NCBI GenBank assembly: GCA_025267735.1
Contig: CM046306.1
Location: 30,769,919-30,833,918, forward strand
Length of the DNA: 64,000 nucleotides
Origin: Mactra quadrangularis
Lineage: Eukaryota > Mollusca > Bivalvia > Venerida > Mactridae
Reading direction: 5' to 3'
Part shown: positions 38,095 to 49,265 of the stretch, in pieces
How positions within the stretch are numbered: the first letter of the stretch is position 1
Layout: each line of letters begins with the position of its first letter
Translations under genes and position numbers: made by a program
Notes under the pieces: generated by a model
Database searches by the model: none
What the model was told of the DNA's origin: nothing
Seen by the model: only the letters and a program-made list of their open reading frames with translations

Positions 38095-38320
38095 GGAAAA
38101 TATTTCTCTTTGAATCTATTACAGGAAGATAGAAAGGAGTTGGACCTGCAGAGACACTCATCCAATGTATGATTATTGATAGAAACAGTTGAGCCCCACC
38201 ATCTACACGGAACAGTCCGCTGTCTTCGGAACTGGATGTACGCTGGCCGGAGGGTGTCCCTTCGGGGAGCTGTATGGAGTTGGCAGCAAAGTACAGAATG
38301 GGTTCAGTTTGTCTAAAACG
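38095..38320 (+). pseudogene. Exon-like CBM21-type module, copy B (internal stop)
   Basis: Tandem with copy A at about 300-bp spacing, with the same acceptor and donor. In the CBM21-like frame a TGA replaces the leucine codon after NV, and a further stop replaces the end of the segment as in the other copies. Read in that frame it cannot encode the domain, so it is either a pseudo-exon or the frame assignment is wrong. Confidence 0.45.
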
Positions 38321-38414
38321 GTAATTGTAAGAACATTGGGTGTTACAACTATTCAAGACAAGACAAGTTTTGCAACATTTATTAATAATATACATGAGTT
38401 TATTTTGTTTACAG

Positions 38415-38519
38415 GGAAAATATTTCTCTTTGAGTCTATTACAGGAAAATGGAAAAGAGTTGGACCTGCAGAGACACTCATCCAATGTATGATTATTGAT
38501 AGAGGCAGTTGAGCCTCAC
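38415..38519 (+). pseudogene. Exon-like CBM21-type module, copy C (3'-truncated)
   Basis: It begins after 'ttttgtttacag' and follows copy B to about 'cagttgagcctcacctt'. There homology ends abruptly in non-repeat AT-rich sequence. No donor remains. Confidence 0.6.
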
Positions 38520-38865
38520 CTTCTGTCTAACAAGATAATTATTAACATGTCCTTTATTCATTCAGCCTATCTGTTATTTACCCCATTTATATTTTTGAAA
38601 AAAAAGTTCTTTAGTGTAGTTTTATAGCTTTTGTTTAACTAGTACTGCTTGATTTAATACTAACAATAGGAACATGTATTTATTTTTATGGGTATGCTGG
38701 TATACTATAATTCGATGGCTAAACAAAAACCTATAGTAACTATCATTATATTCAGATGGAGTTACGATAGTGTTTTGTTTAACCCTCAACATGTATTATA
38801 CCTCAGGGACTTGGACGACCCTGCCTTGCATAGTCTAACACTGTCTTGTGGATCATGTACATGTA
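38520..38865. other. Spacer between the exon modules and minisatellite block 3
   Basis: No supported gene. An 84-codon frame starting at 38688 runs into the minisatellite and shows no recognisable protein. Confidence 0.45.
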
Positions 38866-38867
38866 TG

Positions 38868-41112
38868 TATGAACTAATTATAAATCCAGTGTTCCTTTAC
38901 AATCAATGTGAAAATGAATTCATGAAATCAGTGTACCTTTAAAAACAATGCGTAAACTAATTAATCAGTTCAGTGTTTCTTTAAATTCAATTATTAAATG
39001 AATTAATGAATTCAGTGTTTCTTTAAAATCAATGCGTAAATGAATTTATGAGTTCAGTATTTCTTTAAAAGCAATGCCTTAACTAATTTATGAATTCAGT
39101 GTTCCGTTAAAATCAATGTTTTAACTAATTTATGAGTTCAGTGTTCCTTTAAAATCAATGCTTAAATAAATTTATTAAATCTGTGTTTCTTTAAAACAAA
39201 TGGGTAAATAAATTTATTAAATCAGAGTTCCTTTAAAATCAATGTGTAAACTATCTTATGCGTTCAGTGTTCCTTTTTAATCAATGTGTAAATTAATTCA
39301 TGAGTTAAGTGTACCTTTAAAACCAATGCGTAAATTAATTTACGAGTTCAGTGTTCCTTTAAAAGCAATGCCTTAACTAATTTATGAGTTCAGTGTTCCT
39401 TTAAAATCAATGCGTAAATGAATTTATGAGTTCAGTCTTCCTTTAAAATCAATGCGTAAATGAATTTATGACTTCAGTCTTCCTTTAAAATCAATGCGTA
39501 AATGAATTTATGAGTTCAGTCTTCCTTTAAAATCAATGCGTAAATGAATTTATGAGTTCAGTCTTCCTTTAAAATCAATGCTTAAATGAATTTATGACTT
39601 CAGTCTTCCTTTAAAATCAATGCGTAAATGAATTGATGAGTTCAATGTTCCTTTAAAAACAATGCTTAAACTAATTTATAAATCAATTGTTCCTTTAAAA
39701 TCAATGCGTAAATGAATTTATGAGTTCAGTCTTCCTTTAAAATCAATGCGTAAATGAATTTATGAGTTCAGTGTTCCTTTAAAAACAATGCATAAACTAA
39801 TTTATAAATCAAGTGTTCCTTTAAAATCAATGCGTTAACTAATTAATCAGTTCAGTGTTTCTTTAAAATCAATGATTAAATGAATTTATGAATTCAGAGT
39901 TCCTTAAAAATCAATGCGTAAATGAATTCATGAGTTCAGTTTTTTTTTAAAATCAATGTGTAAACTATCTTATGAGTTCAGTGTTCCTTTTTAATCAATG
40001 CGTTAATCAATTTATGAGTTCAGTGTACCTTGTAAATCAATGGGCAAATTAATTTACGAGTTCAGCGTTCCTTTAAAAACAATGCGTTAAATTAATTTAT
40101 GAATTCAGTGTTCAGTAAAAATCAATTTGTTAACTAATTTAGGAGTTCAATGTTCTTACAAAAATCAATGCGTAAATAAATTTATTAGTTCAATGTTCTT
40201 ACAAAAATCAATGCGTAAACTAATTTATGAATGCAGTGTTCCTTTAAAATCAATGCGTTAATAAATTTATCAAATCAGTGTTCCTTTTTAATCAATGTGT
40301 AAATTAATTTATGAATGCAGTGTTCCTTTAAAATCAATGCGTAAATAATTTTATTAGATCAGTGTTCCTTTAAAATCAATGTGTAAATAATTTTATTAGA
40401 TCAGTGTTCCTTTAAAATCAATGCGTAAATAATTTTATTAGATCAGTGTTCCTTTAAAATCAATGCGTAAATAAATTTATTAGATCAGTGTTCCTTTAAA
40501 ATCAATGCGTAAATAATTTTATTAGATCAGTGTTCCTTTAAAATCAATGCGTAAATAATTTTATTAGATCAGTGTTCCTTTAAAATCAATGCGTAAATAA
40601 ATTTATTAGATCAGTGTTCCTTTAAAATCAATGCGTAAATAATTTTATTAGATCAGTGTTCCTTTAAAATCAATGCGTAAATAAATTTATTAGATCAGTG
40701 TTCCTTTAAAATCAATGCGTAAATAAATTTATTAGATCAGTGTTCCTTTAAAATCAATGCGTAAATAATTTTATTAGATCAGTGTTCCTTTAAAATCAAT
40801 GCATAAATGAATTTATGAATGCAGTGTTCCTTTTTAATCAATGCGTAAACTAATTTATGAATGCAGTGTTCCTTTTTAATCAATGCGTCTATAAATTTAT
40901 TAAATCAGTGTTCCTTTAAAATCAATGCGTAAATAATTTTATTAAATCAGTGTTCCTTTAAAATCAATGAGTAAATTAATTTATGAGTTCAGTGTTTCTT
41001 TTATAACATCGCATACATTATATTTGTCAGTCCAGTGTTCCTTTTACAACAATGCAAACATTCGTTTATCAGTTCAGTGTTCCTTTTACAACAATACATA
41101 CATTTATTTATG
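38868..41112 (+). repeat. 42-bp minisatellite, block 3 (plus orientation)
   Basis: The unit 'cagtgttcctttaaaatcaa' followed by 'tgcgtaaataaatttattagat' repeats about 53 times. The interior (40340-40800) is nearly homogeneous, whereas both edges are diverged. It has the same orientation as block 1, but units mostly read 'ttaaaatcaatg' instead of 'tttacaacaatg', so it is a distinct subfamily. The last units (41020-41110) revert to the block 1 type. Confidence 0.95.
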
Positions 41113-41127
41113 TTTATTCACAAATAA

Positions 41128-41570
41128 CCATGATGAGATGACCTACATATCACTGTCACAACACAGAAGGGATGACCTACATATCACTGTCACAACCCAG
41201 ATGAGATGGTCCATACACAACCCAGATGAGATGGTCCATACACAACCCAGATGAGATGGTCCATACACAACACAGATGAGATGGTCCATATACAACACAG
41301 ATGAAATGATCCATACACAACCCAGATGAGATGATCCATATACAACACAGATGAGATGATCCATACACAACCCAGATGAGATGATCTATACACAACACAG
41401 ATGAGATGGACCATACACAACCCAGATGAGGTGGTCCATACACTACCCAGATGAGAAGGTCCATACACAACCCAGATGAGATGGTCCATACCCAACCCAG
41501 ATGAGATGATCCATACACAACCCAAATGAGATGGTCCATACACAACCCAGATGAGATGAGATGAGATGAT
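41128..41570 (+). repeat. 34-bp then 25-bp minisatellite
   Basis: Two units of ~34 bp ('gacctacatatcactgtcac') pass into about 15 units of a 25-bp repeat, 'ccatacacaacccagatgag' plus 'atggt/atgat'. The 25-bp period keeps all three minus-strand frames open in turn (SHLGCVW peptides), which are artefacts of the repeat. Confidence 0.95.
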
Positions 41571-41571
41571 C

Positions 41572-41591
41572 CATATATATATATATATACT
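41572..41591. repeat. (TA)n microsatellite
   Basis: About ten TA dinucleotides directly follow the 25-bp array. Confidence 0.85.
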
Positions 41592-41599
41592 GTCTCTTA

Positions 41600-42375
41600 G
41601 TCCGTTTGACATATGTTAACATGCATACCACTCTATATTGAGATCAGACCACGGGTTCCGGAAATGGTCGCAGCGCTCTCTATGGAGGTCTGTGAATTTG
41701 TTGCCCGCAAACCACAGACAGGTACTGCATTACAGGTGCATTACAAATAGTGTTGTTTGCGCTATGAGTAGTGTTTCTGTGCATGTGCCAAACCGGTGCA
41801 GCTCAAGAGCTCAACCCGTGATCTCACGGTTCGACTCACCCACCCGGGGTTGCATTGACTTTAGGTAGCACGTGGGTAACTTGACCTTACATGCTCTGAA
41901 ATAGTTTTTAAAAGAACTATTAATATCATGTAAGCCAGTCACAAGTCTGGATAAACAAGGAGTGACCACAAAAGCAATTTATGTTGTAAACATTAAAACT
42001 AATAAATATAAATAACCAATACCTAATCAAAATCACATTAAATGCTTTGTTTTTCCTCAAACACCAAAGACCAGCAATATGACACTCTTTTAGTTTAATG
42101 TAAAACACCTCATACTAGAGATTTATCTCTTAGTCATGAGGAGACCTGAGTTCAAGTCTCAGTAAGAGTATTATTGCTAAGTCACAGATGGTACTGAGGA
42201 TGTCAACCATTACATATTATCATTTATTAATTGACAGTAGATGTCCGGAATGTCTCATGTAGCACTGAAATCACTTTACCAACCCAGCTTTACTCTCTAT
42301 ACATTCTCTTACTCAAAATTAAAGCATATTGATAGACCTGTTATTTATTGTGTTCATCATTACAGATGGTAAATT
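41600..42375. other. Stretch with two tRNA B-box-like sequences, no gene
   Basis: 'cggttcgactcac' at 41827 and 'gagttcaagtctcag' at 42148 resemble RNA polymerase III B boxes. No A box or cloverleaf accompanies them. The first 250 bases are CpG-richer than the rest. Possibly SINE relics. Confidence 0.35.
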
Positions 42376-42650
42376 GAATTATATGTTACATCCTATATTT
42401 AACGCCAAAGCAACACATTGTAAAGGTCCTATAACGGCAGTGAGTCAACCTATACTCACTCCTCCTGGAAAGACTAAATCTTTGGATTTAGCTGTTAACC
42501 AACTACTAAGCGCTTACTTTTGTCAGTGACTGACGACTGCCCTACATAATTAAAAATTAAGTAAGAAAGTATGCCCCCGCCAGGAAAACCCACAACCTCG
42601 ATCAGTAGACTTGCGTGCTACCAACTGAGCTAGCTCGACAGTTAAATACT
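42376..42650 (-). mobile_element. tRNA-derived SINE, minus strand
   Basis: On the minus strand the head carries an A box, 'gagctagctcagttggtagc' (42616-42635), and a degenerate B box near 'gaggttgtgggttttcc'. A body follows with 'atgtagggcagtcgtcagtc' and 'agttggttaacagctaaatc'. The body recurs without the head at 56292-56448 on the same strand, and a related head lies on the plus strand at 61595. Transcription would be by RNA polymerase III from the internal boxes. Confidence 0.7.
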
Positions 42651-42739
42651 AGTAATATAGTATTTTGTGTTTCTTCCTGCAAGTCAAGGTGTGCAGTTGA
42701 TTATTAAAGTAATACAGTACATAAAAAAGAATGTATAAA

Positions 42740-43140
42740 CTATAATGCTCTCTATGTATAATAAAGAGAAATAACTCCAAAAAGTAATTGATTAGGAGTT
42801 TTGCCCCTTTAAAAATGTAGATATAGTAGTACTAGTACTGAACAATTGTCTCACTTTCAGTCCAGCATCTTGATTAGTACTGAATGAATCATACTAAGAA
42901 GAACTTAAATGTTATAGTACAAAAGGGGCATAACTCTAAAAATAATACACCCATTTAAGTCCACTAATAGTCGCAAAGATGTAGTACTAATGAATAAATG
43001 CGTCAACTTTCATTTAAATATCTTGACCAAATTTGAAAATGTTGCACTTTTCAAAAACTTGACTCTAATTTTATAAGTATAAAAGGGGCATAACTCCATA
43101 AGTAAATCACCCATAGTGGGTATTGATTTCAATTGAAACT
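42740..43140. repeat. Dispersed bivalve-type repeat with 'ggggcataactc' motifs
   Basis: 'aaaaggggcataactctaaa' at 42921 and 'aaaaggggcataactccata' at 43082, plus the diverged inverse 'gttttgcccctttaaaa' at 42800, are spaced by roughly 120-160 bases. This motif is very common in bivalve noncoding sequence (general knowledge). Confidence 0.5.
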
Positions 43141-44730
43141 TAAATTGAGATTTAAAAACTCTTAAATTATTGTTATTAACCACCAACTTCGTGTTGCATT
43201 GCTACCTATACTAAACTAGTCTAATTAATCATATAGACATTACTAGTGCACATACATACATGTACATTTGACAGATTGTCAAGTTGGGAGTTGATATCTT
43301 CACTTTTCAGTTAGCTTTATGGATTCACAGTAGAAACATAGAATAAAATAAATATTCATCAAGTGATAAGAGCGCAGCTTCAACACTACAGTTAAGAAAA
43401 TTTCTTTGAATTTAGATTTTACTTTATCATAATATGGATTAATAACTTAATTAAGACCACTATTTAACATCATATACAAACTTTGTGTTGTTATAAACAG
43501 TTAACTATATCCTTTGTATTAATGTTGGTGTTGGTAAATCAAAGACATAATACACATAAAAGTGTGGCAACGTACTAACTGTAGCATCCCACTATGCCAT
43601 ATTTGTAGCCTTTTCTTTATTAAGCTGTCAATATAAAACACAACAATATAAGTATTTAAGATATTTTATTGATGCTGTAAACAAAACAAAAAATAAAACA
43701 CACTGGTATATAATATGTCAATTGTATGTACAAATGAACTGGAATTTAAAGTACAAAATTATAAACAGCCGTCATCAAACAATCCTCTGCCAGTTGGTCA
43801 TAGATCTTAAAATGACGCAGAGATGGTTTTTGATTGGCTGCCATCGGTTATTATTCATGGCTTGTTTTAAAGTGTTTTCTATAGGGGAGAATCAGACTGC
43901 TCGCTGTCCGCAGGTGCACACTATTCAGCGTTGGCACTAAATTCATGTACCATGGTCATTTTATTCCCAGGTCAATAATTATAATTACTTCTAATGGATA
44001 TTTAAAAGGTAAGCATCAAGAAGTATAAAAATATCATTTCTGCCTGCTAACAATCATGAACAATATTATTCCTTTTAATGCCCTCATATAGCAATCAACT
44101 TCACATATTATTAAGTTAATGTTAGTAAGACTTTAAAACTCACACAATACATTTTTACACAGACAGGCTTGTTTGATTATATTATACTTATCTAATTATA
44201 AAGGTCTGTTATATTTACGCAATTATTAATTGTTAAAGAAAAAAATGTTTTGTCCGCTTCTGTCCAAGATTAATTCTAAACCCTTCATTCCGCTAACCTT
44301 ATGGCCGGAACATATATGTGATCAAATGTTACATGTAATGTGACCGGTTTCACTGTTAAGTATGAAAAAAATGAGTGCAAGAACACACATATATACATAG
44401 TGAAAAAAGATAGTAAAAAAATGTAAAATATAAATTAACAAATAGTGAGGTGATAATAATTCATAAATATAAAATGGTTTAAGTTATACAGTTGTATATT
44501 GTCTGTTATCAGTGATGTGGAGTTTGGTACTTAGAAATGTATCAAATATATTTACAATTAAGTTATAATATACACAGCTAATACACCATGGAAAGAACAT
44601 ATTTTATTTCATTCTAACATGATTACCTTTTTAACACAGATATTTTGGAAAAACAACAACACATGACTGAAGCATGAATCTTATTGCATCATCAACATCA
44701 TTTATTAGAATACATGTACAAGAAATGTTA
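43141..44730. other. AT-rich stretch without supported genes
   Basis: A slightly GC-richer segment at 43765-43935 holds an open frame without recognisable protein. Nothing else is supported. Confidence 0.4.
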
Positions 44731-44734
44731 CGAG

Positions 44735-45016
44735 GAAACCACATTAAAGCCGGATTTAAAAACTTTAACACGAAAATTACAAAGAGAAATACAAATGTAA
44801 TCCATAATAAAGACAGGTAGAGTTGTGGTTACTTTCTATTTCTGTTCATCACATGGTATGTTATCATTGTATGAAGTTTCATAAAGTTCTGACAATAAAT
44901 GACAGAAATGTATGGTAAATAAAAACTTTAACGCAAATGTTAATGACATAGGACCGCCCACCCACCTGTGTTCGCCAAACTATTAGCCGTATTTTTTAGT
45001 TGAAAAATCCGGCTAA
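44735..45016. mobile_element. Short copy of the 'AGCCGGATTT' inverted-repeat element
   Basis: 'ccacattaaagccggattta' on the left and 'aaaaatccggctaaaaaa' on the right form inverted ends (AGCCGGATTT). The interior has one unit of the sequence that is tandemly amplified at 54330-55500 ('catcacatggtatgttatca', 'aactttaacgcaaatgttaa') and a CCCACC-rich piece before 'tgttcgccaaactatt'. There is no protein. Confidence 0.7.
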
Positions 45017-45640
45017 AAAACACTGTAGAAGCTGAGAACACTATAAAGCGACAGGACTGACAATACTGTATGCTTTTCTCAAATGTCCAGTTTTGTGACA
45101 TATAACTTAGCAATTTTTTAGCAAAATTGTAGTGCAGTTATCTCAACTTTCCTCTTTTCACGGCATGCAGAATTCTCATTTTCTACTGTTACATAGCAGG
45201 ATAAAAATCAGTTGTCTGTTTACATATAGACAAATCCTTATCATGTTGGAATGATGAATGATTTTTATACGATGACATAAAAGCAGAACATTTAACACAT
45301 TAAATGTAAACAGCACACATATACCCTTTTATCGAAAATATTAAAATATGTTATCGTACGAGGATTTGTTCTGTAGAGAATGCCTCTGCAGAGGTTATAC
45401 TGTATATATCATACATTTTGTAGTGCAAGAACAGCTTTAAATATAGTAACATAATTAATATAATTATGTAGGTAGGTACCCATATACATGTATGTTTAAA
45501 ATAGTATATGATAGATTATGTATGTTAACAAATATATTAAGATTCAGGATAAGTACATTTCATAAACTCAACACACATGTTTGTTTAAAGATATACAATT
45601 TATGTTTCATCACATTTGTTTTCTCATTCACATTGGTTTT
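45017..45640. other. AT-rich stretch without supported genes
   Basis: No feature supported. Confidence 0.4.
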
Positions 45641-45643
45641 TGG

Positions 45644-45988
45644 TATAGTTCAACAATATTAACCTGAGCTTGACCTTTATGCAAGAATATACTGAAGTAT
45701 TTACTATCTATTTTTGTCTTCGTTTGTAAATTGTGTTTCATCTGAAGCTTTTTCATGAGAATAAATACTTTGAAACCATGCCACAATATTGCAGACTTAC
45801 ATGTTTCCCCATAAACAAAATGAGTCCAAAATTAAAAGTTACAATAACATTGATTTATAGTCACATAGGTTGTTATAAACATGTGTATAGTTGTTGACAC
45901 GCATATGGAAACTTAAGATTTAAGGTAAGTAAAGTGCGTAATTATTATAAGGTAGTTCAAGCTCAGGTCTATACTATCAGAATATACA
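45644..45988. mobile_element. Diverged copy of the 394-bp MITE (copy 2)
   Basis: It shares 'aacctgagcttgaccttta', 'ttcgtttgtaaatt', 'gccacaatattgc' and 'aggtagttcaagctcaggt' with 1599-1992 in the same order and orientation. The terminal repeats are more eroded than in copy 1, and it is about 50 bases shorter, so it is the older or more degraded member. It lies about 480 bp past the stop codon of the kinase gene. Confidence 0.75.
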
Positions 45989-46226
45989 GGTAGCTACTAA
46001 AATTTATTTCAGATATCAGCTATAGCAGCCTTCACGACAAACCACCATCAGTACTGGACATTTGGTGCAGCAAAATGAAACTTTTCACGGAATCGAAATG
46101 AAATTTCTGAACTAAAAATATTCTTAACATGACTTGTGTTAAAATATGCACCATTCTGTTTTATATCTGATGATTTTTCATAATGAATCCTTAATTTAAA
46201 TCATTAATATAACAACAAATAATGAT

Positions 46227-46232
46227 TTTATT
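46227..46232 (-). promoter_or_regulatory. Candidate polyadenylation signal for the kinase gene
   Basis: AATAAA on the minus strand, about 240 bases after the kinase stop codon. In AT-rich DNA such hexamers are frequent, so the assignment is tentative. Confidence 0.35.
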
Positions 46233-46468
46233 GAATAAATAAAAAGTGGATGGAAAAAAGGGTGGACGGTCTGACCAGTCAAATTCTAAAAGTCACTGGA
46301 CTGAGAGTAATTCAAGTGGACTAGTTCCATAGTCCACTGGCTAGATTTAAAGACTGCTATAGATTTTACACACATGATGAAAGATTAAAAATATGAAAAT
46401 AGAACTGAAATCAATTGTCCATAACTGTCAGAAGTTCATCAGTAATCAGTGTTACAATACAGCATCGA

Positions 46469-49144
46469 TCAATTGTTTGCCAACAAAGATTCAAAAGCCT
46501 TCACTAATTCTTTAGCTGTAGGTCTTGCGTCGGGCTCATGATCCCATCCTCGTTTTATCAGTGAGATGATAGCATCTGGGGGTCTTCTGGCTGATGTCAT
46601 TGTTGGTCTCCAACCTCCCTTCTGAGCAACCCGATTCTTCAAGATGTCCATGGCATTACCACTAAAATCAGCTGAAAGAATAGCCATATTCATTTCCTCG
46701 GCGACATCTTTGCCAAACCACATCTCCCAGAACATAAATGATACACTGTAGATGTCAATCTTGTTTGACTGTGTACTAACTGAGTTGAGAACTTCTTGTG
46801 CCATGTAAGCTGGGGAACCATTACATGTATGAAATAACATTCCAGTTTCCTTGGCAACACCAACATCTGTAATCTTAATTTGCCCTGCATCTGATACCTT
46901 GATGAAAATAAAATACCATAAAAGACATTTAAAAAAATGGAGTTCACCATCAAAATTTTTATTTCTATTAAATCCAGCAATTTCAAATTTGGTTTACATG
47001 ATTAAAATTTACTGTATGATGCCTTATACCCCTCTATTAATTTTTCAGTTTTAAAACAGTAGTCCTAATCACTCTTCTTGGACAGGCCTAGATCTCAGGA
47101 TTTGTACTTTTAAACCCTGAGTACTGAGCACATACCGTCACCACTTTCTGTCAATAGGCCTACCAGATACATGAGTAGACCTTGGGTTTGAATCCCACAA
47201 GAGGTACAGCATCCATGATCTAGAAATTAAAAAGCTACTGCTTTTCTTAAGTCAATTATAAATGGATAATATGCGGACAGCAAGCTTGGTGATTTTAATG
47301 ATCAGATTTTAATGTATGAAGTTGAATAGTCTACTATTAGAATCACTACAATCAAGTCTAAATAGAAAAATGGTCTTAAAAAAGGGAATTTTCTCTCTCA
47401 AATAAGCATTTGAGACTATAAAATTTTCAAAAATTGCAAGATTTTGCAATAACCAAGGTGGCCTTCATAGAAAAACTTTAATGTATAGATGACAACTTAC
47501 TAGCACATTTCCTAACTTCATATCTCTATGTGTGTAACCTTTCTCATGTATATATTCTAAACCTTTACAGAGTTGTAAGGCGTGATTCAACATAGATCTT
47601 GTAGCACTGGCATAATGCTTGTCACTTTCATCTAGTACACCAGGAATGTGGGAACGATCAATATATGAAAATGGCACAAAATTAATAAAGGGTTAATGTA
47701 TATGGTTTCAGTAACTTCACTGCAAGTTAAACACCTGTCTGCTTTAATATGGATATATAAAGAACATCTTACAACTAACAAATTTCAAGTTGTAATTTCA
47801 TCATTTTCTGATACTCTTCATAATGTTCCCCTTGTGGAAAGTAATAGATGACATACACTTTGTACACCAAAACATAAAATTATGTAAAGTAAATGTATGG
47901 AACTTTCACCATATTTCAACATTTTTTTCAAATACATCAAGGCAGTCAGGAGTCCTATTCACTCTCCCTAAACAGGCTATGTGTTCTAAAAATAAAACCT
48001 AGTACCATATAACAACACTAATGGCTGATACTTTCCTATTTAATAATTATAATGGTGAAACAAATAGGCCTATTACAACAATGCATAGCCAAACTCTGCA
48101 AAAGTATACCAATCTCACACAGAATTAGAATCAACTGCATATATTTTAGAGCCAACTACTAAAATGCATTGAATCAATTGGAATTACTCAAGGAATGAAA
48201 TAAAGTAAATATATAATAAGCAATTTGAGGTCGTTTAATTATTTGTCTGGAGAGAACAATTAACAAAAGTAATTATAATTGTTTACCTCATTAGTTGTTA
48301 TTGTTGATCAAATGACTATGCACCCAGATGCATGAACACAATCTTAACATGAATATTTAGGAAATCTAAACTTTTTAAGTAGAATACACTGATAATGACG
48401 CTCAATCCACTTACGGCGGTATAATGTTATTATAAAACAGAGTGAGTAATGGTGTAAGATAACTGCAGCGTTTTCGAACAGCATAGTACATGTATTGTCG
48501 CTTTTCTCAACTCTAAAGACATGAACAATTCTACTCAGTGTTTATTTTTGGTCAATTTTATAGCCGTTTATGGGCTATATTCCCAATCTAAAATCATATC
48601 TTTTTTACCAAATTTCAATCCAAAATTACCAATAAAACTTAGAAAAAAATGTTTTTAGAAAAAAGACAGCAGTAAGTATGTTTCAGCTTTAATTATACAT
48701 CCCAGTAATCTTTCTTTTTAATTAAGGAATTAAGTTAAGAATGAAACTAAAATCTTTGTTAAATCTGCTTTTGTTTTTAAATTTGCTTGACATTTTATCC
48801 CTATTTCAACCAAAATGCCGATAAAATTCCCAGTTCTAGGGGTATGGGTCATATTCCCAAATTTGTGGAAAAACACATTGCTACTATAATTATTTAGTAT
48901 GTAAAAATATTTGTCAAATGTCAATCGAGATATTGCCCTAGCATGTATTTAGTCAAAGAGAAGTAAATTAAAATTATTTAATTTTGACAGTTGAAAACAA
49001 ACTGTAACACTTACCTCTATCCATATATAAATGTTTCAATGTTGTTTTACATTTCTCCATTATCATTATCCATTTCAAACCTTTACCTTTTTCTTTTGCA
49101 TATGAAGCTCCATAATATCTACAATGTTTGGATGTTTCAGATCT
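46469..49144 (-). CDS. Protein kinase, C-terminal three exons (frameshifted), TKL/DSTYK-like
   Basis: Three minus-strand exons are seen: 49144-49015, 47631-47501 and 46897-46469, joined by GT-AG introns with matching phases. Exon 1 gives DLKHPNIVDIMELHMQ (end of helix C and beta 4) and, in another frame, LKWIMIMEKCKTTLKHLYMD (hinge region). Exon 2 gives YIHEKGYTHRDMKLGNVL, with the HRD catalytic loop and its Asp, Lys and Asn. Exon 3 gives VSDAGQIKITDVGVAKE, where DVG replaces DFG, then GSPAYMAQEV (AQE for APE), DIYSVSFMFWEMWFG, the conserved R of RPTAKEL, and a stop at 46469. Both metal- and base-handling Asp residues remain. Exon 1 needs one extra base in an A run near 49090 to join the two frames. 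The N-lobe (Gly loop, beta-3 Lys) is missing from these exons. The DVGVAKE/GSPAYMA pattern recalls DSTYK-like kinases, which are numerous in bivalves; the family call is an inference. Confidence 0.85.
46898..47500 (-). other. Kinase intron 2
   Basis: The donor GTAAGT directly follows the codon for Leu in GNVL (47500 and below), and the acceptor tttcatcaag ends at 46898. The intron joins NVL to VSDAG in phase 0. It contains a B-box-like sequence, 'gggtttgaatcccac', at 47182 without an A box. Confidence 0.8.
47632..49014 (-). other. Kinase intron 1
   Basis: The donor GTAAGTG follows the G ending exon 1 at 49015, and the acceptor gtgtactag precedes 47631. It is a phase 1 intron: the split codon makes the Asp of DESDKH. 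The intron body is AT-rich with no other supported feature. Confidence 0.8.
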
Positions 49145-49265
49145 CTGGATGTAGAAAATAATAACAAATATAAATAAGTTTATTGAGATATAGGCCACTG
49201 GCCTCTGAAACATGACATACAATAAAGACATATTCCATTATTTTATATGTACATGTACGTAACTA
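49145..49265. other. Start of the upstream kinase intron
   Basis: The acceptor ctacatccag lies immediately upstream of exon 1 on the minus strand. No second exon is evident until, possibly, 62879-62965. Confidence 0.5.

Noticed and set aside
23868..41112. Dozens of 60-150-codon open frames with FIYQFSVPFTTM or similar periodic peptides
   Set aside because: All are the 42-bp (14-codon) satellite unit read through. They occur in several frames and on both strands, break at unit indels, and lack splice or promoter context.
41143..41631. SHLGCVW-repeat frames up to 140 codons
   Set aside because: The 25-bp array keeps all three minus-strand frames open in turn, so there is no selection for one frame.
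47182..47197. tRNA B-box-like sequence in a kinase intron
   Set aside because: An isolated B-box match without an A box or cloverleaf. Such matches occur by chance.
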